64,000 bases of DNA from Cryptomeria japonica (GCF_030272615.1 NC_081415.1:627851240-627915239), one strand, 5' to 3'; positions 22,157 through 33,760 are shown, counted from the stretch's first letter. Numbers and translations: made by a program. Notes: generated by a model from the sequence alone, not told the origin.

Positions 22157-24164
22157 TAGAGACCTTGTTACAAATGAGTTTTGTAACACCTTACAAAGTT
22201 CTAGCTGCCTGCTCATAGAATGTTATGCACGTTTTGCTACTATATTATGTTGTTGCTCTAAATTCTCTTCTCTTGTATACCTTTTCCCTTTTCTGGTCCT
22301 AACTTCTTCACCTCTTTTCTATACATTTCTTCATTTTTGTCTCTACCTTCTTAATCCTCTATTTTTCTCTCTGCATAGACCTTTTGCTACCACTTATTTT
22401 CTCTTTACCTTCTGAGTATTCTGCTAGCAACATTTTCTGGAATGTTATTGACTTCTCGAGCATCATGTTATTGACACCTATAGAAAATACCTTTATGTTG
22501 CCTTCTTTTTACTCTCTATTTTAACGTTCTCTTTTTTTTTCAAGCTTAACTCTCTACACACCTACTCCTCACACTCAACAATAACTTCAACTTATCACTT
22601 ACTTCACTTGTTAGCAATCTTCATACAACAAGATTTTCCCACCAAGAATGAATTAAAAAATTAATCTTCTTGACATCTAAGAAATCCCATCTTCCCATTG
22701 ATTTGATTTTTTGATCATTCTATCCAGGACAACTAGCCATCAATAATAAACGATCCCCTTGGCATCCTTCTCAAACCAGATTGTATCTCTGAGCATGGAT
22801 TACTATTTCTAGTAATCTTGAATTTTGCAATTCATTCAAATATTTTCAAATCATTCTGGAGCTACTCCACCTTCTGCAGTATAAATTTGCTTTAAATGCA
22901 TGTGTCTCTTCATCTTTGTCAGAGAGTACCACAATCTTTTCAATCAGATTTAATTCTGCACTTAGCCCCCCATTTTGAAAATTATATCTTCAGTTACTGT
23001 TGTTCTCAACATTAATTTCAATTTATGTGTGCTGCTCAGACTAGAAAATCTTATCTGATATGTATGCTCTTGCTTCATAGACCTAACCAAAAATATTATA
23101 TTCTCCACCTAACATTTACCTATCACTCAGCCACTTGGTGAATGGTGGGATCCATTAACAAAAACCTCATCTCACATGTGGAAGAATCCACGTTGGATTC
23201 ATAGGTTGTGCAAATGTGTTTCATAGATCATATAACATGCATGTTATACACGTCGCAAAACAACAACTCTTCCTTCGTGCGGGTTGGCGGGATAATGTTC
23301 CTTCTACCATTTTCCTTATCCCACATCATTTCCTCTCAAGCCTTCTTACCACATGGACTAATATGATCCATCTATTCCCTTTGATATTTTTACCCCGCAT
23401 GACCACCTCTCTCCAATTTTGCACGGTGTGGGATAACAAGGTGCCTTATTTACCTTTATTTATTGTTACCTCACAAGGTTATCTTACAACAAATAATATG
23501 TTGTGGGATAACGAGGTTCACTTTTGCTTCACTTAAGTGTTATACCGCAAGGTTATCTAACAATGAATAACATGTAGTGGGATAAGCTAGGAAGCATAAC
23601 TTGCATGTTGTTGACATTTCAGTCAGAGTTTAGCGACTAGCCCGCATAGTGTTTTTCCTTGGGCGTTTCTTGTTGTGAGATGGCGAGGTGACTAACCTGT
23701 CGTGTTATTGACTTCATCCACTACAATGTAGTGTTATTCTGCATGGTCACTTATCTTGAACCGTTCATGATTTGGGATAGTTGGGGCCACATAACCATCA
23801 TGTTATATACTTTCCTATCACAATTTTGTAGCTTTATAGGTAGCAATAACATGTGTGTTATTGACAAATGCGACTTATACTCACCGTAATTGCATGTGAC
23901 TAACATAGTGTGTTATTGACAACAACAACTAACTTTTTATGAGTCAGACCAGATTTCACAATAAAATTCCAATACAATTACCTATGTCCTCCTTGTCCAT
24001 TTTCATACCCTAATGACACATTTTATGTATTACTCATGTATCTCCTTGTGCATATAACACGGTGTGTTATATGATGTTGCAACAACACTTTTGCCAATTT
24101 GTTAATCTAATCTCTCCACTGCATCTTCTCAATTGTTGGCATTAATGAAAATCTAATGCCAATA

Positions 24165-24169
24165 GGGCA
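24165..24169. repeat. Target-site duplication GGGCA (right copy)
   Basis: Right partner of 5007-5011. The LTR terminus just before it reads TA rather than the expected CA, a single C-to-T change. Confidence 0.88.
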
Positions 24170-24775
24170 TGGCCTCTTGGTCTAGGATTATGATGTGGTG
24201 CCTTGGTCCTCTATGTTTTTTAGCATTTTCTGGCAGATTTGCATCTCAGTGCCTTGAGATTTGGATTCTAGAAGATCAACTACCTCTGTAGAAATCAAGG
24301 ATGAGGGCATGGCCTCTTGTTCCTTCTTAGTCAACATCATATTTTAGTGTTAGGTGCCTCTCTAACTTCCTTTTTCTGCTCTATACTCGGTCTCTCGGTT
24401 TTAGATATGCAATTTTTTGCATTTTCAATTTATGTTTGCAATCTTGCTCATTTCCTAGCTTATTTGATCATTGCATTGCATTTTTCACATCTCCTCTTCA
24501 TAGCAATAAAGGAATAGAAACCCTAACTACACTTCTTTACCCTCTCTCTCTTTTTCAAGAAGTGGTCAAAGTGAATTCTCTCTTAGGTTCTTCCATATTC
24601 CAATGTGTGGATGGGAGTGGGATTAGGTCTTAGCTACTTGGTTCTATTTTTATACATCACATTTTGGTGAACTCGACATGAATCCAAACTTCTTAAATTT
24701 GCATTTATTTATTGCATCTTTCTTTTCATTCAAAAAAATAAGATAAAAGTTCAAAAAATATACATTGTATGCATT

Positions 24776-25361
24776 GTGTGTTTTATGTTTTGTATGCACT
24801 TTTCAAAAATGTCAGATCTTTATTTGCAAGACTTTCATTCATATGATAATTCATTTTCTTATGATGATTATGAGTTTAGTAAGGGAGAACTTGATGAAGT
24901 TCTTGATGAGTTTTTATACCCTTACCCTTCTAAAGCTATATTTTACCAAAAACTAATAAATCTTGTTACTATGCCATTTTGTAGTGATGATAATGATAAG
25001 TTGAATGGTTCTTCTCAAACACATTCCTATCACATCATCCTCTAAATAAATTAACATGATTATTGAAAACAAACCACTTTACGAAGATTTTACCTCTCTT
25101 GAGTCTAAACACAAACCATTCAATAGATATGACCTCACTATGTTGGATGATTCTCTTAATAATTTTAATACACCCCCTAATAAACCTCTTTTTATGGTTC
25201 AAGGTGCTTGTACTTCTCCAACATCACAACCTCTTAACAAGCCTCTCTTTATGGTTCAAGGTGGTTATGGAAATGATCCCTTTCTCACTCCTAATAAACT
25301 TGTTATCATCGTGCAAGGAGGATATCCACTAAAAGTTCTCATGAATGTGCTAAACAAATAA
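24776..25361 (+). pseudogene. N-terminal frames of the outer Gypsy, no capsid recognised
   Basis: The frame at 24776-25045 encodes an acidic, aromatic-rich peptide (KGELDEVLDEFLYPYP). The frame at 25056-25361 repeats the phrase NKPLFMVQGG three times with variation (about 25180, 25240, 25295). Neither resembles a Gypsy capsid or zinc knuckle. Either gag has been deleted, or this is an extra leader ORF and gag is missing. The position just upstream of the protease is where gag should end. Confidence 0.55.
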
Positions 25362-25384
25362 CTAGAGAGAGTTATAATTCAGTT

Positions 25385-26035
25385 GTGCATACCTATAACA
25401 CAAGAAACAATAGGAAACCTAATTCTCCTCCAATTGTTCCAACCTCTCTTCCTAATCCTAAACCTATTCTTCCTCAAGCACCTCGTATTTTGCAAACTCT
25501 TGGTAAGGAGTATGATCTTATTGAAAAACTTAAAGATACTCCCGCCAAGATCTCCCTTTGGGATCTAATTCAAACTTCTTCCACATATCATGGAATGTTA
25601 CAAGATGCTTTAAAGACCTTGGATGTACCACCCGCACTGACATCTAATAATATGGCTTCTTTGATTGACTCCATGACCACACCTAAAGCTTAAATTATGT
25701 TCACCCAAGATGAGTTACCTCCTCGTGAGTTTCAACACCAATATGATCCTCTTATGATTGTAGTTCTTATCAGTGGTAATGCTTTAAGATGAACCATTGT
25801 GTATAATGACTCTGAACTTAACGTTTATAGTGGTAACTTATTGCATAAGATCAATGTGGATACTTATCTTATTAATGTTGATTATCTTACTATTCGTGGG
25901 TTTGATAATGTGGCTAGGTCTTTGCTAGGTATTATAACCTCACCTATTAAGGTAGGACTTGTTATCTTACCCAGACCTATTCATGGCATGCCAGATAATT
26001 TGACTCATAATTTGATGTTAGGAAGAGATTCATAA
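25385..26035 (+). pseudogene. Outer Gypsy pre-protease segment and degenerate aspartic protease
   Basis: The 25385-25693 frame contains YDLIEKLKDTPAKISLWDLI followed by QTS, a segment that precedes protease in Tat and related Gypsy polyproteins. It then reads GNALR*TIVYNDSELNVYSG, where family members have a D-G/S-G active site before ALN (about 25770-25830), and ends NLMLGRDS where LLGRPWI is usual (about 26015). The active-site Asp-Gly is unrecognisable, so the protease is dead. Confidence 0.75.
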
Positions 26036-26036
26036 T

Positions 26037-28010
26037 ATGCAAGTTGTTCCTTCCACTTTGCATAGGCAAGTTAAGATCATTTATAACAATAAGATGTACA
26101 CTTTATTTGCTGATACCAATCTTCAAGCTTGTTTGCAAACATCTTCTTCTAAGTATTCCTTAGCTAATTCCTCCCCAATCATTTATGATTCTTCCTCTAA
26201 CATTCCTTCTTCCTCAAATACCCTTGTGCTCTCTAGTGAGTCCAAGTCTCATAAGGTGGATTCTATCCAATCTGAATCTTTTCCCAAAGATATCTTTTCT
26301 CTCGAAGGGGTACTTTCAGATGACGATTGGGAATCTCTAGACTTTAATCCTAATTTTATGGGAGAATATATGGTCTGTTTGAAAGAATGCAAGATTGAGA
26401 AAGAGAAAGACAAGGATGAACCTAAAAAGAAACCCACTTTGTCCAGCCCATTAAGTAAAAACTTTATGGCCGCTTCCACTTCTATACCTTCACCTATTTC
26501 TACTTCAATTTATTTTGACATTCAAACCTATGAGAAACCACCTTCCCTTGCGAAAATGGCTAACCTCTATGGTTTTGGTTTCCATATCTTAGCTAAGAGT
26601 GTATATAATGGCAATGGTTGTGGTGCTCAAGAACAAGGGATAAAAGTTCCTTTAGAGAACAATGTCTGTGAAACATCTTTTGGACTTGGTTATAATCCCT
26701 TCAAACCCACCAAAGCCTCCAAGAGACCATCTATAAGTGTTAATGGCATTTCCTCTTCCTCTAAGTCTCTCTCACTAAAACATCCTAAGTATATGGACAC
26801 TGATTCTAGTGTTTTAGCTTTGGATGTCTTTTCTACTAATGATTCCTTGGTTGAGTTTCTAGGAGCTTATGATAGCTTTCTTCATTACCACCATAATTGT
26901 GGGTATCCCTATTGTTTGAATGCAGGAGCATACTTTGGGAAAGATACTAATTTTATCCAAGGTGACGATGAGAAAATAAAGGAGTTACCTCAACCAATGG
27001 ATATCCCTCAACACATTAATCTTCTTATAAGTGATACTATCGATGTCAAGGTGGATCCTAGTAATGAAGAAAATATTATAAAGATTGGGAAGTGCTTAAT
27101 TGATGAAGAACAAAATAAATATTCTAAGTTACTACATGAATTTCCTGAGATCATTGCTAGGATATACTCTTACATGCCTAGCATTGATCCCAAGATTGTT
27201 ACTCACAACATTGTCTTAATCCCTGATGCCAAAACCGTGAAGCATAAAATTAGAAAGATGAACCCTAAGATAGATTTACTTGTTAAAATTGAAATTGAAA
27301 AACTATTAGATGCAGGATTAATTCTCCCTATTGATTATTCACCTTGGATCTCAAACATTGTCATTGTGGCCAAACCTGATAACAAGATTGGGATGTGTAC
27401 TGATTTTCAAGATCTCAATAAGGTTTTTTTGAAAGATTATTTTCCACTTCCAAACATTGATATGATAGTAGATTCTATTGTTGGTCATGATTTGTTATCT
27501 TTTATGGATAGCTTCTTGAGATATAATCAAATTTTCATTAATCCTCAAGATCAATTCAAAACTACTTTCACCACCCCTTGGGGCATGTTTTGTTGGGTTA
27601 TGATGTCTTTTGGATTGAAAAGAATAGGTTCTACCTATCAACATGCTATGACTCATCTTTCAGGATTACATGCACAAAATCTTTGAAGACTACATTGATG
27701 AAATTTTAGATAAATATATACTTTGTCAAGACCATGTTAAGATCCTTCGCTAGTATTTGAAAGAATTCATAAATACAACATGCGCTTGAACCCCCAAAAA
27801 TGTGTCTTTGGTGTGGATAGTGGAAAACTATTAGGGTTCATAGTTTCGCATCATGGTATTGAGGTGGATACAAAGAAAATAGACACCATAGTTAATATGC
27901 CACCTCCTAGAAATATTTCACAATTGAGAAGTTTGCAAGGAACAAGCTATTCATTGGTTTATTTCACTACTTGTGGATTGAACTTTCCCCTTCAATCAAC
28001 TGCTTAAGAA
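26037..28010 (+). pseudogene. Outer Gypsy linker and reverse transcriptase
   Basis: A 549-codon frame (26037-27686) starts with a Ser-rich linker containing a DIFSLEGVLSDDDWE acidic patch. RT begins near 27240: KIDLLVKIEIEKLLDAGLI, WISNIVIVAKP, CTDFQDLNKV, FMDSFLRYNQI and MFCWVMMSFGLKR. After a stop at 27686 the palm motif reads DYIDEIL (about 27690), YIDE where YVDD is expected, so the second catalytic Asp is Glu. RT connection motifs follow at 27780-28007 (LNPQKCVFGV, GIEVDTKKI, QLRSLQG). Confidence 0.9.
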
Positions 28011-28530
28011 AAACACCACTTTCCAATGGAATGAGGATTGTCACAAAGCCTTGGAGGATTTGATATCTTATTTGTTTAATCCTCCTATCTTACAACCCGT
28101 TGTTCCTAACAAACCTTTTCTTCTATACACAACTTCTTCTTCTCATGCTCTCATAACTTTATTGGCACAACATGATAGTGATGGTAAAGAATGCCTGATT
28201 TATTACATAAGCCACACTTTTCTCGATTATGAGGTTTGATATACTATGATAGAAAGGAAGTGCCTTGCTCTTTTCTTTGTGACTTAGAAGTTAAGACATT
28301 ACCTTTTGAATGCTGAGGTTCATGTAATCATCAAATTTGATCCCTTGAAACATCTCTTCTCTATGACAAACCTTTCAGGGTATTTAGTGAAATGGGTTAT
28401 GATGTTAACATAATTTGACCTTAAATTTGTCTCTCAAAAAGAAATGAAAGGACAAGCTTTAACTGGCCATTTAACTGAATCCCCTTCTCTTCTCGCATTA
28501 CCAAATCAAGAATCCTTTCTTAAATGATTT
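28011..28530 (+). pseudogene. Outer Gypsy RNase H (retroviral type)
   Basis: The reading is NTTFQWNEDCHKALEDLISY, then PPILQPVVPNKPFLLYTTSSSHALITLLAQ, ECLIYYISHTF and ERKCLALFF, then HYLLNAEVHVII, all standard Gypsy RNase H blocks. Stops occur at about 28237 and 28288. The DAS-type catalytic start found in active elements reads TTSSS here, so catalysis is doubtful. Confidence 0.85.
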
Positions 28531-28960
28531 GTCCTTCCTATTGAAGCCGATGGAACTTGGGAGATGTATTTTGATGGCTCTAGATGTCGTACAGGTTGGG
28601 GGCAAGTGTTATTCTGGTATCTCCTAATAGAAAACCTATTCCCTTATCTTATCGTCTCAATTTCCTATGCACCAACAACATTGCTGAGTACGAAGCCCTT
28701 ATAGCTAGTCTTAAAGAGACTTTAGCTTTGAATGTTAAGAATATACATGTCTATGGGGACTCTCAATTAATTATTAGACAAGTAATAAGGGTTTATCAGT
28801 CCAAGCAAGATAAATTATTACATTATCAAGACCTTGCCATATCCTTGTTAGAAAAGTTCACCTCTTACACCATGGAGCCTGTCCCTCGAAAGGACAATTG
28901 ACATGCTCATGCAATGGCATGTGTTGTCTCTCTCGTATCCTTAGAGGACCCTATGGTAGA
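28531..28960 (+). pseudogene. Outer Gypsy second (archaeal-type) RNase H
   Basis: The domain reads TWEMYFDGSRC (first catalytic Asp, about 28560), a frameshift near 28595, then LGASVILVSPNRKPIPLSYR, NNIAEYEALIASL (catalytic Glu, about 28680), HVYGDSQLIIRQV (catalytic Asp, about 28750) and PRKDN near the end. Presence of this domain after the retroviral RNase H is the Tat-lineage signature. The catalytic residues are visible although the frame is broken. Confidence 0.88.
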
Positions 28961-29497
28961 CCATAATTTTGTTATTCACAACCTTTCTTCTCCAAATATT
29001 ACTGATAATTCTAGTGATGTGACTTATTGCTATGCTATAGACTTTGATAAGTGGTACTCACATATCTCAAGATACTTGATCGATGGTACTTTTCTAGATT
29101 CTAGAAGTAAAAATGCTAGAGTGAGATTTTTTAAATTAACCACAAGTTGCATTATCGTTTCTAATGTTATTTATAGAAGAGGATATAATGGTCCTTTTCT
29201 TTGATATCTTAGCAAAATTGAGATCTTGATTTCCCTTGAGGAGGCACATTCAGGTGTTTGCGGGGGGCATTTTGGGGGCAAATCCTTGGTCCAAAGGTTT
29301 CTCCAAATGGGGTATCATTGGAAAAATATGGAAAAAGATTCCTTTGTGTTTGTTAAAAAGTGTCATCAGTTTCAACAACATAACAATTTGATCCATGCTC
29401 CTACACAAGAACTTAGGTCACAAGTGGCCTCTTGGCCCTTTTGCTTATGGGGTTTGGATCTTATTGGAAAAATTTCACTCCTTCATCCCAAGGAAAT
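28961..29497 (+). pseudogene. Outer Gypsy integrase N-terminus (HHCC), truncated
   Basis: LEEAHSGVCGGHFGGKSLVQ (about 29235) with two His, GYHWKNMEKDSFVFVKKCHQ (about 29310) with the Cys pair partly lost (second Cys read as Phe), and WPFCLWGLDLIGKI with the first catalytic Asp of the core (about 29440). Sequence is lost after 29497 where another element's LTR begins. Confidence 0.87.
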
Positions 29498-30948
29498 TGA
29501 TGCAGAGCCCTCCTTGTATCTTGTCAAACACTTCAAGATGTAAGACATTTACCCCTCAAAACACCAATAGGATCCTATAAAGCAAGACTCTACAATCTTT
29601 GTTCCAACTTCTCATTTCACTCCAATATTCATACTACTCAAATTGGGTAACTTGCTCCATTATGAATCATGAAGCCTCTTAAGATTATTTACCTTCACAA
29701 CACCTATTTTGGATCTTACAATTCTCACATGGACTAGACAAAACATTGGTTTCAAGGATTTAACCCAATTCCCGATGACACCTTCACAATTAGGCCTATT
29801 TGCTTGTAGCCCTCAGAGATAGGTAATGGAACCCTAAGTCCAAAATTTTCTAAACACCCTGGAAAAAAATAATTGATTTAGATACCCTTTATGTTCTTAG
29901 ACAATCCACCAAGAGGAGGAGTCAAGATCTGACAAGGAAAGGTCTGAACCCGGTGATGACCAACTGTCCTAAAGGGCTAATTAGGCCTCCATTTGTGAAG
30001 AAACTATATCAAAATGGACACACCTTACAATGAAAATACCATGAGAATGTGGGGAGACATAAACCATTATTGGTTCCAGGGTTAACACACCTGGAATCAT
30101 TGCCAATTGTCTTCTAGGGAAACTATTGCAGTCTAAGGGCTAGGTAGCCACATAGAGATGTCTATTTAAGGCCTGATCAAACACACATCTCCCTTGATCA
30201 TCCTAAAAAATGCTTTTGGAATCATAGAGTAAATAGGATAAACTTTCATTCCACCCACTTCCATGAAATTTAGATGGATAGGTTGCAAGTTATGGCCATG
30301 GAAAGGCAAAACCCTAGGTAAACCTTGGTTTTCTAGGTACCTACAACAAAACTTGGATATCTGGAGCAAAACAAACAATAAAGACCTCAAATAAAGACCA
30401 AATAATTTTTAACTCACTACACTAACAAAATAACAACATTTGGGATTGGTCCCAATCTATAGAACTCCGTACCCCATGCCAATACTTCACAATTGTAGGA
30501 AAAACTTAGAATTTCTTATTGTTTGCAATCATAGAATCTTTCTCCGTACACTCTCTCTTTGGGAATTGTTCCCACAAGGTGTTTATACCCCTCCAAAACT
30601 TCTATCAACTAAAAACAAGAGGTAAAAGCTATTGGAGGAGTTAGAGCAACAAGAATTCAAAAATTTGCACAAAAGTTGCTCATGACAACTTTTGACAAAG
30701 TTGTCAAAAATGTCATTTCTTGCACCCAATGGCTTCGCTCAAGACTAACACCTCTAAACACCCTAGAAGCACATAAAAAAACTAAAACCAATAGGACAAA
30801 CATATCCTAAGCATACTTAGTCCCCTTTGGTCCAAAAGTCCTATTTGGCTTATTAAGATGCCAAAATAGGAGTTTGGCTCACAAGATGGGGTCCTTTATT
30901 ACAAACACAAAATGCATGATTGAAACACAATGAAAACATCCTAAGACA
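29498..30948 (-). repeat. Chromovirus 3' LTR
   Basis: 1451 bp, starting TGATGCAGAGCC and ending CTAAGACA; the first roughly 1.15 kb repeats at 35760-36909. It contains an internal inverted-type phrase 'gacaacttttgacaaagttgtc' near 30680. No gene; short open frames at 30166-30390 and 30440-30625 lack domains. Confidence 0.88.
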
Positions 30949-30975
30949 TGTTTAAGGTCTTATCCTTCCTCCTCT
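30949..30975 (-). other. Chromovirus polypurine tract
   Basis: The minus strand reads gaggaggaaggataagacc shortly before the LTR start TGTCTTAGG (30948). The tract overlaps the polyprotein stop codon TAA at 30960-30962. Confidence 0.7.
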
Positions 30976-31300
30976 AATCCTAAATGATCATGTTGAAGGG
31001 GTTCCCCTGAACCGTACTCCTCGGAAGAATAAATCTCAAGTCCACTTGAGATGAGAGTCTGTAGGTCTGCACCATGGTTTTTCATTTGTTGTTCTATCAC
31101 CCAGTCTGCTTCAGAATTTGGTTGTCCCTACCAGACCACCAAATAATCCATATATACTTTTTTCCTTGTCCTCTTTGCAACCTTGGTGTCCAAAACTTTA
31201 TGCAACTTTGGTGGTTCATGTTTGGGAATGTCATCATTTGCTACAACTTGAATTGTTTCTTCTCCTGCATCAACACTACATTTGTAAAGAGTTAAGTCAC
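30960..31300 (-). pseudogene. Chromovirus C-terminus with chromodomain-like motif
   Basis: The minus frame reads HKVLDTKVAKRTRKKVYMDY, then LVVW, a TAG (31125-31127), GQPNSEADWVIEQQMKN and a tail ending at TAA 30960-30962. The Y-L-V-x-W then G-x-P...(A)xWV pattern is that of chromodomains at the end of chromovirus integrase, which direct integration to heterochromatin marks. A single in-frame stop lies between the two conserved strands. Confidence 0.78.
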
Positions 31301-32420
31301 ATACATTAAAAATGGGTGACAAACCAAGATTAGGTGGGAGTTGGAGTTCATAAGCATTTTGTCCACATTTTTTCAAGATTTGATAGGGTCCAATCTTTCT
31401 CTACATAAGATTTGTATATTTTCCTTTTGGAAGTCTTTCCTTCTTCAAGTGAACCCACACCAAGTCTCCCACATCAAACTGGACATCCCTCTTCTTCTTA
31501 TCAGCATGAGCCTTATACCTTTCTGTAGTTTGTTGAAGGTGATATTTAACTTTGTCATGTATCTCCTTTATGGTGGTGGCAAAGGTTTCTCCATCTGCAC
31601 TAATGGCTTCTCCTTGAGGTAGTTCCCTTTACTCCAACACACCCCTTGAGTGGATGCCATACACAACTTGGAAAGGTGACTTACCAGTACTTTTATTTAC
31701 TTTATCATTATAAAATAATTCTTCTTGAGATAGTATGATATCCCACTTCTCTCCATATTACCTAGTCAAACATCTTAGCAGATTCCCATTGATCTATTTA
31801 CAACTTTAGTTTGGCCATCCATTTGGGGATGGTAGGCTGAGGAGAAGGATAGATTTGTGCCAAGCTTCTTCCAAAGTGTCCTCCAGAAGTGTCCAATAAA
31901 TTTCACATCCCTATCAGAGACTATGGTCAAAGGTAAACCATGTATTCGAACAATTTCTTTGAAAAATAAATCTGCAACATAAGAAGCATCACAGGTGGTT
32001 TTACATGGCAAGAAATGTGCCATTTTACTAAACCTATCCACCACTACAAAAACACTATCATAACCTTTTCTTGTCCTAGGCAATCCCAAAACAAAATCCA
32101 TACTTATACTTTCCCATGGTCTTGAAGGAATAGGTAAAGGCTAATATAAGCCTGTATTGGTGGACTTCCCCTTTTCTTTTTGGTATATCACACATGTCTC
32201 CACAAATCTCCTGACATCTATTTGCAATTTGGGCCAAAAATAGTGCCTCTTCACAAAGTCTAGTGCCTTGTCAAGGCCAAAATGGCCTGCCATTGCTCCA
32301 CAGTGCTTCTCCCTAATTATGTTTAGTCTCATAGAGCACTTTGGTATGCACAACTGTGCACCCTTAAACAACAATCCATCTTGTATTAGAAATTCAGAGA
32401 AATCAACATGAAAATGCTCA
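31301..32420 (-). pseudogene. Chromovirus integrase
   Basis: The zinc-binding HHCC region is at 32374-32141 (EKHCGAMAGHFG, HYFWPKLQIDVRRFVETCVI). The core is at 32101-31775: [16 protein letters not shown] with the first Asp, [21 protein letters not shown] with the second Asp, and [14 protein letters not shown]. In active relatives the last motif is DGQTEV; here the catalytic Glu is Lys (GAG to AAG). Beyond about 31770 several stops precede the linker to the chromodomain. Confidence 0.92.
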
Positions 32421-32499
32421 TCAAAATATGCACATACCTAGTAGATCTCTCCAAAATCTTCATCATCCTCATACATGGTCTTCACAGAGTCTATTCCAA

Positions 32500-33155
32500 C
32501 ACTCTCCAACTGGATCTAATTTGTGGTAAATACTCTTCTTCTCAAAGCACTGCCACCTTATTCTTGACCCCTTTATTATGCTTAAGAGTGAAAGTGAAGG
32601 CTTGTAGGGTCTCTACCGACTTCATATGCCTATGGTTCAACTTTTCTTGGCTATTTATGAAACTGATGGCCTGATTGTCTATGAAAACTATGAACTCTTT
32701 TGGTAGCAAGTAGTGTCTCCATGTTTTCAAGGATTGAACTAGAGCATACATCTCTAGGTCATAGGATGAGTACCTCCTCTTTGCCTCATTTAATTTCTCA
32801 CTGAAGAAGGCAATGAGCCTTCCTTCCCAACTAAGCACTGCCCAATAGCCATGTGACTGACACCACATTCCACTTGAAATATTTTGTTGAAATCAGGTAG
32901 GGAAAGGACCGGCTGCTTTGCAAATTTCTTCTTCAATGTTTCAAAGAAGTTATCTGCCTCTTTTGTCCAACTGAACCTGCACTTTTGTCCTCCCTTTATG
33001 GTGTCAAGCATTGAAGCACAAATATGGCTAAATCCCCTTATAGATTTCCTATAGAATGTGGATAAACCATGGAAGCTTCTAACATCATTCATTGTTCTAG
33101 GTGTAGGCCAAGACAATATAGCACTCACCTTTTCTTGATCCATTTTCAACTCACC
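32500..33155 (-). pseudogene. Chromovirus RNase H
   Basis: The RT connection (MKMDQEKVSAILSWPTPRTM, FHGLSTFYRKSI; 33149-33000) leads into RNase H: FQVECGVSHMAIGQ (canonical xDAS-x(2)-GxG; the Asp is replaced), AFFSEKLNEAKRRYSSYDLE with the conserved Glu, HYLLPKEFIVFIDNQA with a conserved Asp, and NHRHMKSVETLQAF. It sits between RT and integrase. A frame change occurs near 32868-32790. Confidence 0.88.
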
Positions 33156-33760
33156 CTATGAGATTACAAATCCCAAGTAGATGATCTCTTCCTGCATAAA
33201 CAAACACTTTTCCAAATTGATCATTAATTTCTCTCCATGCAATCTCCTTAGGACCATGTCTAAATGTTTTAGGTGTTCTTCTTTGGTTTGACTGAAAATT
33301 AGAATTTCATCTAGGTAGACTATGACAAACTTTCCTATGAAATCCCTCAAAACTTGATTCATTAACCTCATAAAAGTACTTGGTGTATTATATAAGCCAA
33401 ATGGCATGACCTTCCACTCTTACAACCCCTCATTTGTTTTAAATGCAGTCTTCCACTCATCTCTCGGTCTAATCTTAATCTGATGGTAACCACTTTTCAA
33501 GTCATTTTTTGTAAAATATCTAGCACCCCCCAAGCAATCTAACAAGTCCTCAATCCTAGGCATTAGAAATCTATACCTCATAGTAATTTTGTTGATAACC
33601 CTTGAGTTTGTGCAAAGCCTCCAAGTGCCTTCCTTTTTGGGTGCCGAGACTGCAAGGACTGCACATGGGCTCAACCTTTTTCCAATTAGTCTGGACTCCA
33701 ACAGTTCTTTAATCTATTTTTCCATCTCAACATTTTGATCTGGGGTGAGCTTGTATGCTG
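33156..33760 (-). pseudogene. Chromovirus reverse transcriptase
   Basis: Motifs in order on the minus strand: SPCAVLAVSAPKKEGTWRLC, NSRVINKITMRYRFLMPRIE, DLLDCLGGARYFTKNDLKSG (first catalytic Asp, in KNDLKSGYHQI), [20 protein letters not shown] and [13 protein letters not shown]. The palm box is YLDE; Gypsy RT normally has YxDD, so a catalytic Asp is Glu. One stop (about 33420) interrupts. Confidence 0.93.

Larger units (their letters stand above)
5012..24164 (-). mobile_element. Ty1/Copia LTR retrotransposon, degenerate, with three later insertions
   Basis: Two long direct repeats begin TGATGAACAC (5012) and TGAAGAACAC (14971) and end CCAACA (7770) and CCAATA (24164), with a perfect 5-bp target duplication GGGCA outside. 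Between them, on the minus strand, lie gag (from 14895), protease, integrase, RT and RNase H (to 8073). That is the Copia order, with integrase before RT. A tRNA-iMet-type primer-binding site sits at 14956-14968 and a polypurine tract at 7771-7787. Insertions: 7377-7710, 12091-13661 and 15367-22156. Subtracting them gives an element of about 10.5 kb. The polyprotein has many stops and frameshifts, so it is not autonomous. Confidence 0.93.
14971..24164 (-). repeat. Copia 5' LTR, split by a nested element
   Basis: 14971-15366 and 22157-24164 join to make the partner of the LTR at 5012-7770. 'gatactatagag' (15355-15366) continues as 'accttgttac' after the insertion, exactly as in the unbroken copy at 5385-5410. 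It is about 2.4 kb without the insert. It has the same TGTTATTGAC reiterations and lacks the TRIM. The LTRs differ visibly by many substitutions and small indels, so the element is old. Confidence 0.92.
24165..29497 (+). mobile_element. Outer Ty3/Gypsy element, Tat-like, right part; truncated at 29497
   Basis: After a leader (24165-24770) come, in order, short N-terminal frames, a pre-protease motif, a degenerate protease, RT, RNase H, a second archaeal-type RNase H and the zinc-binding start of integrase. Two RNase H domains between RT and integrase are characteristic of the Tat lineage of Ty3/Gypsy. The integrase is cut at 29497 by the chromodomain-Gypsy LTR starting TGATGCAGAG. This is the oldest layer seen in the left half because both other elements interrupt it. 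Confidence 0.85.
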
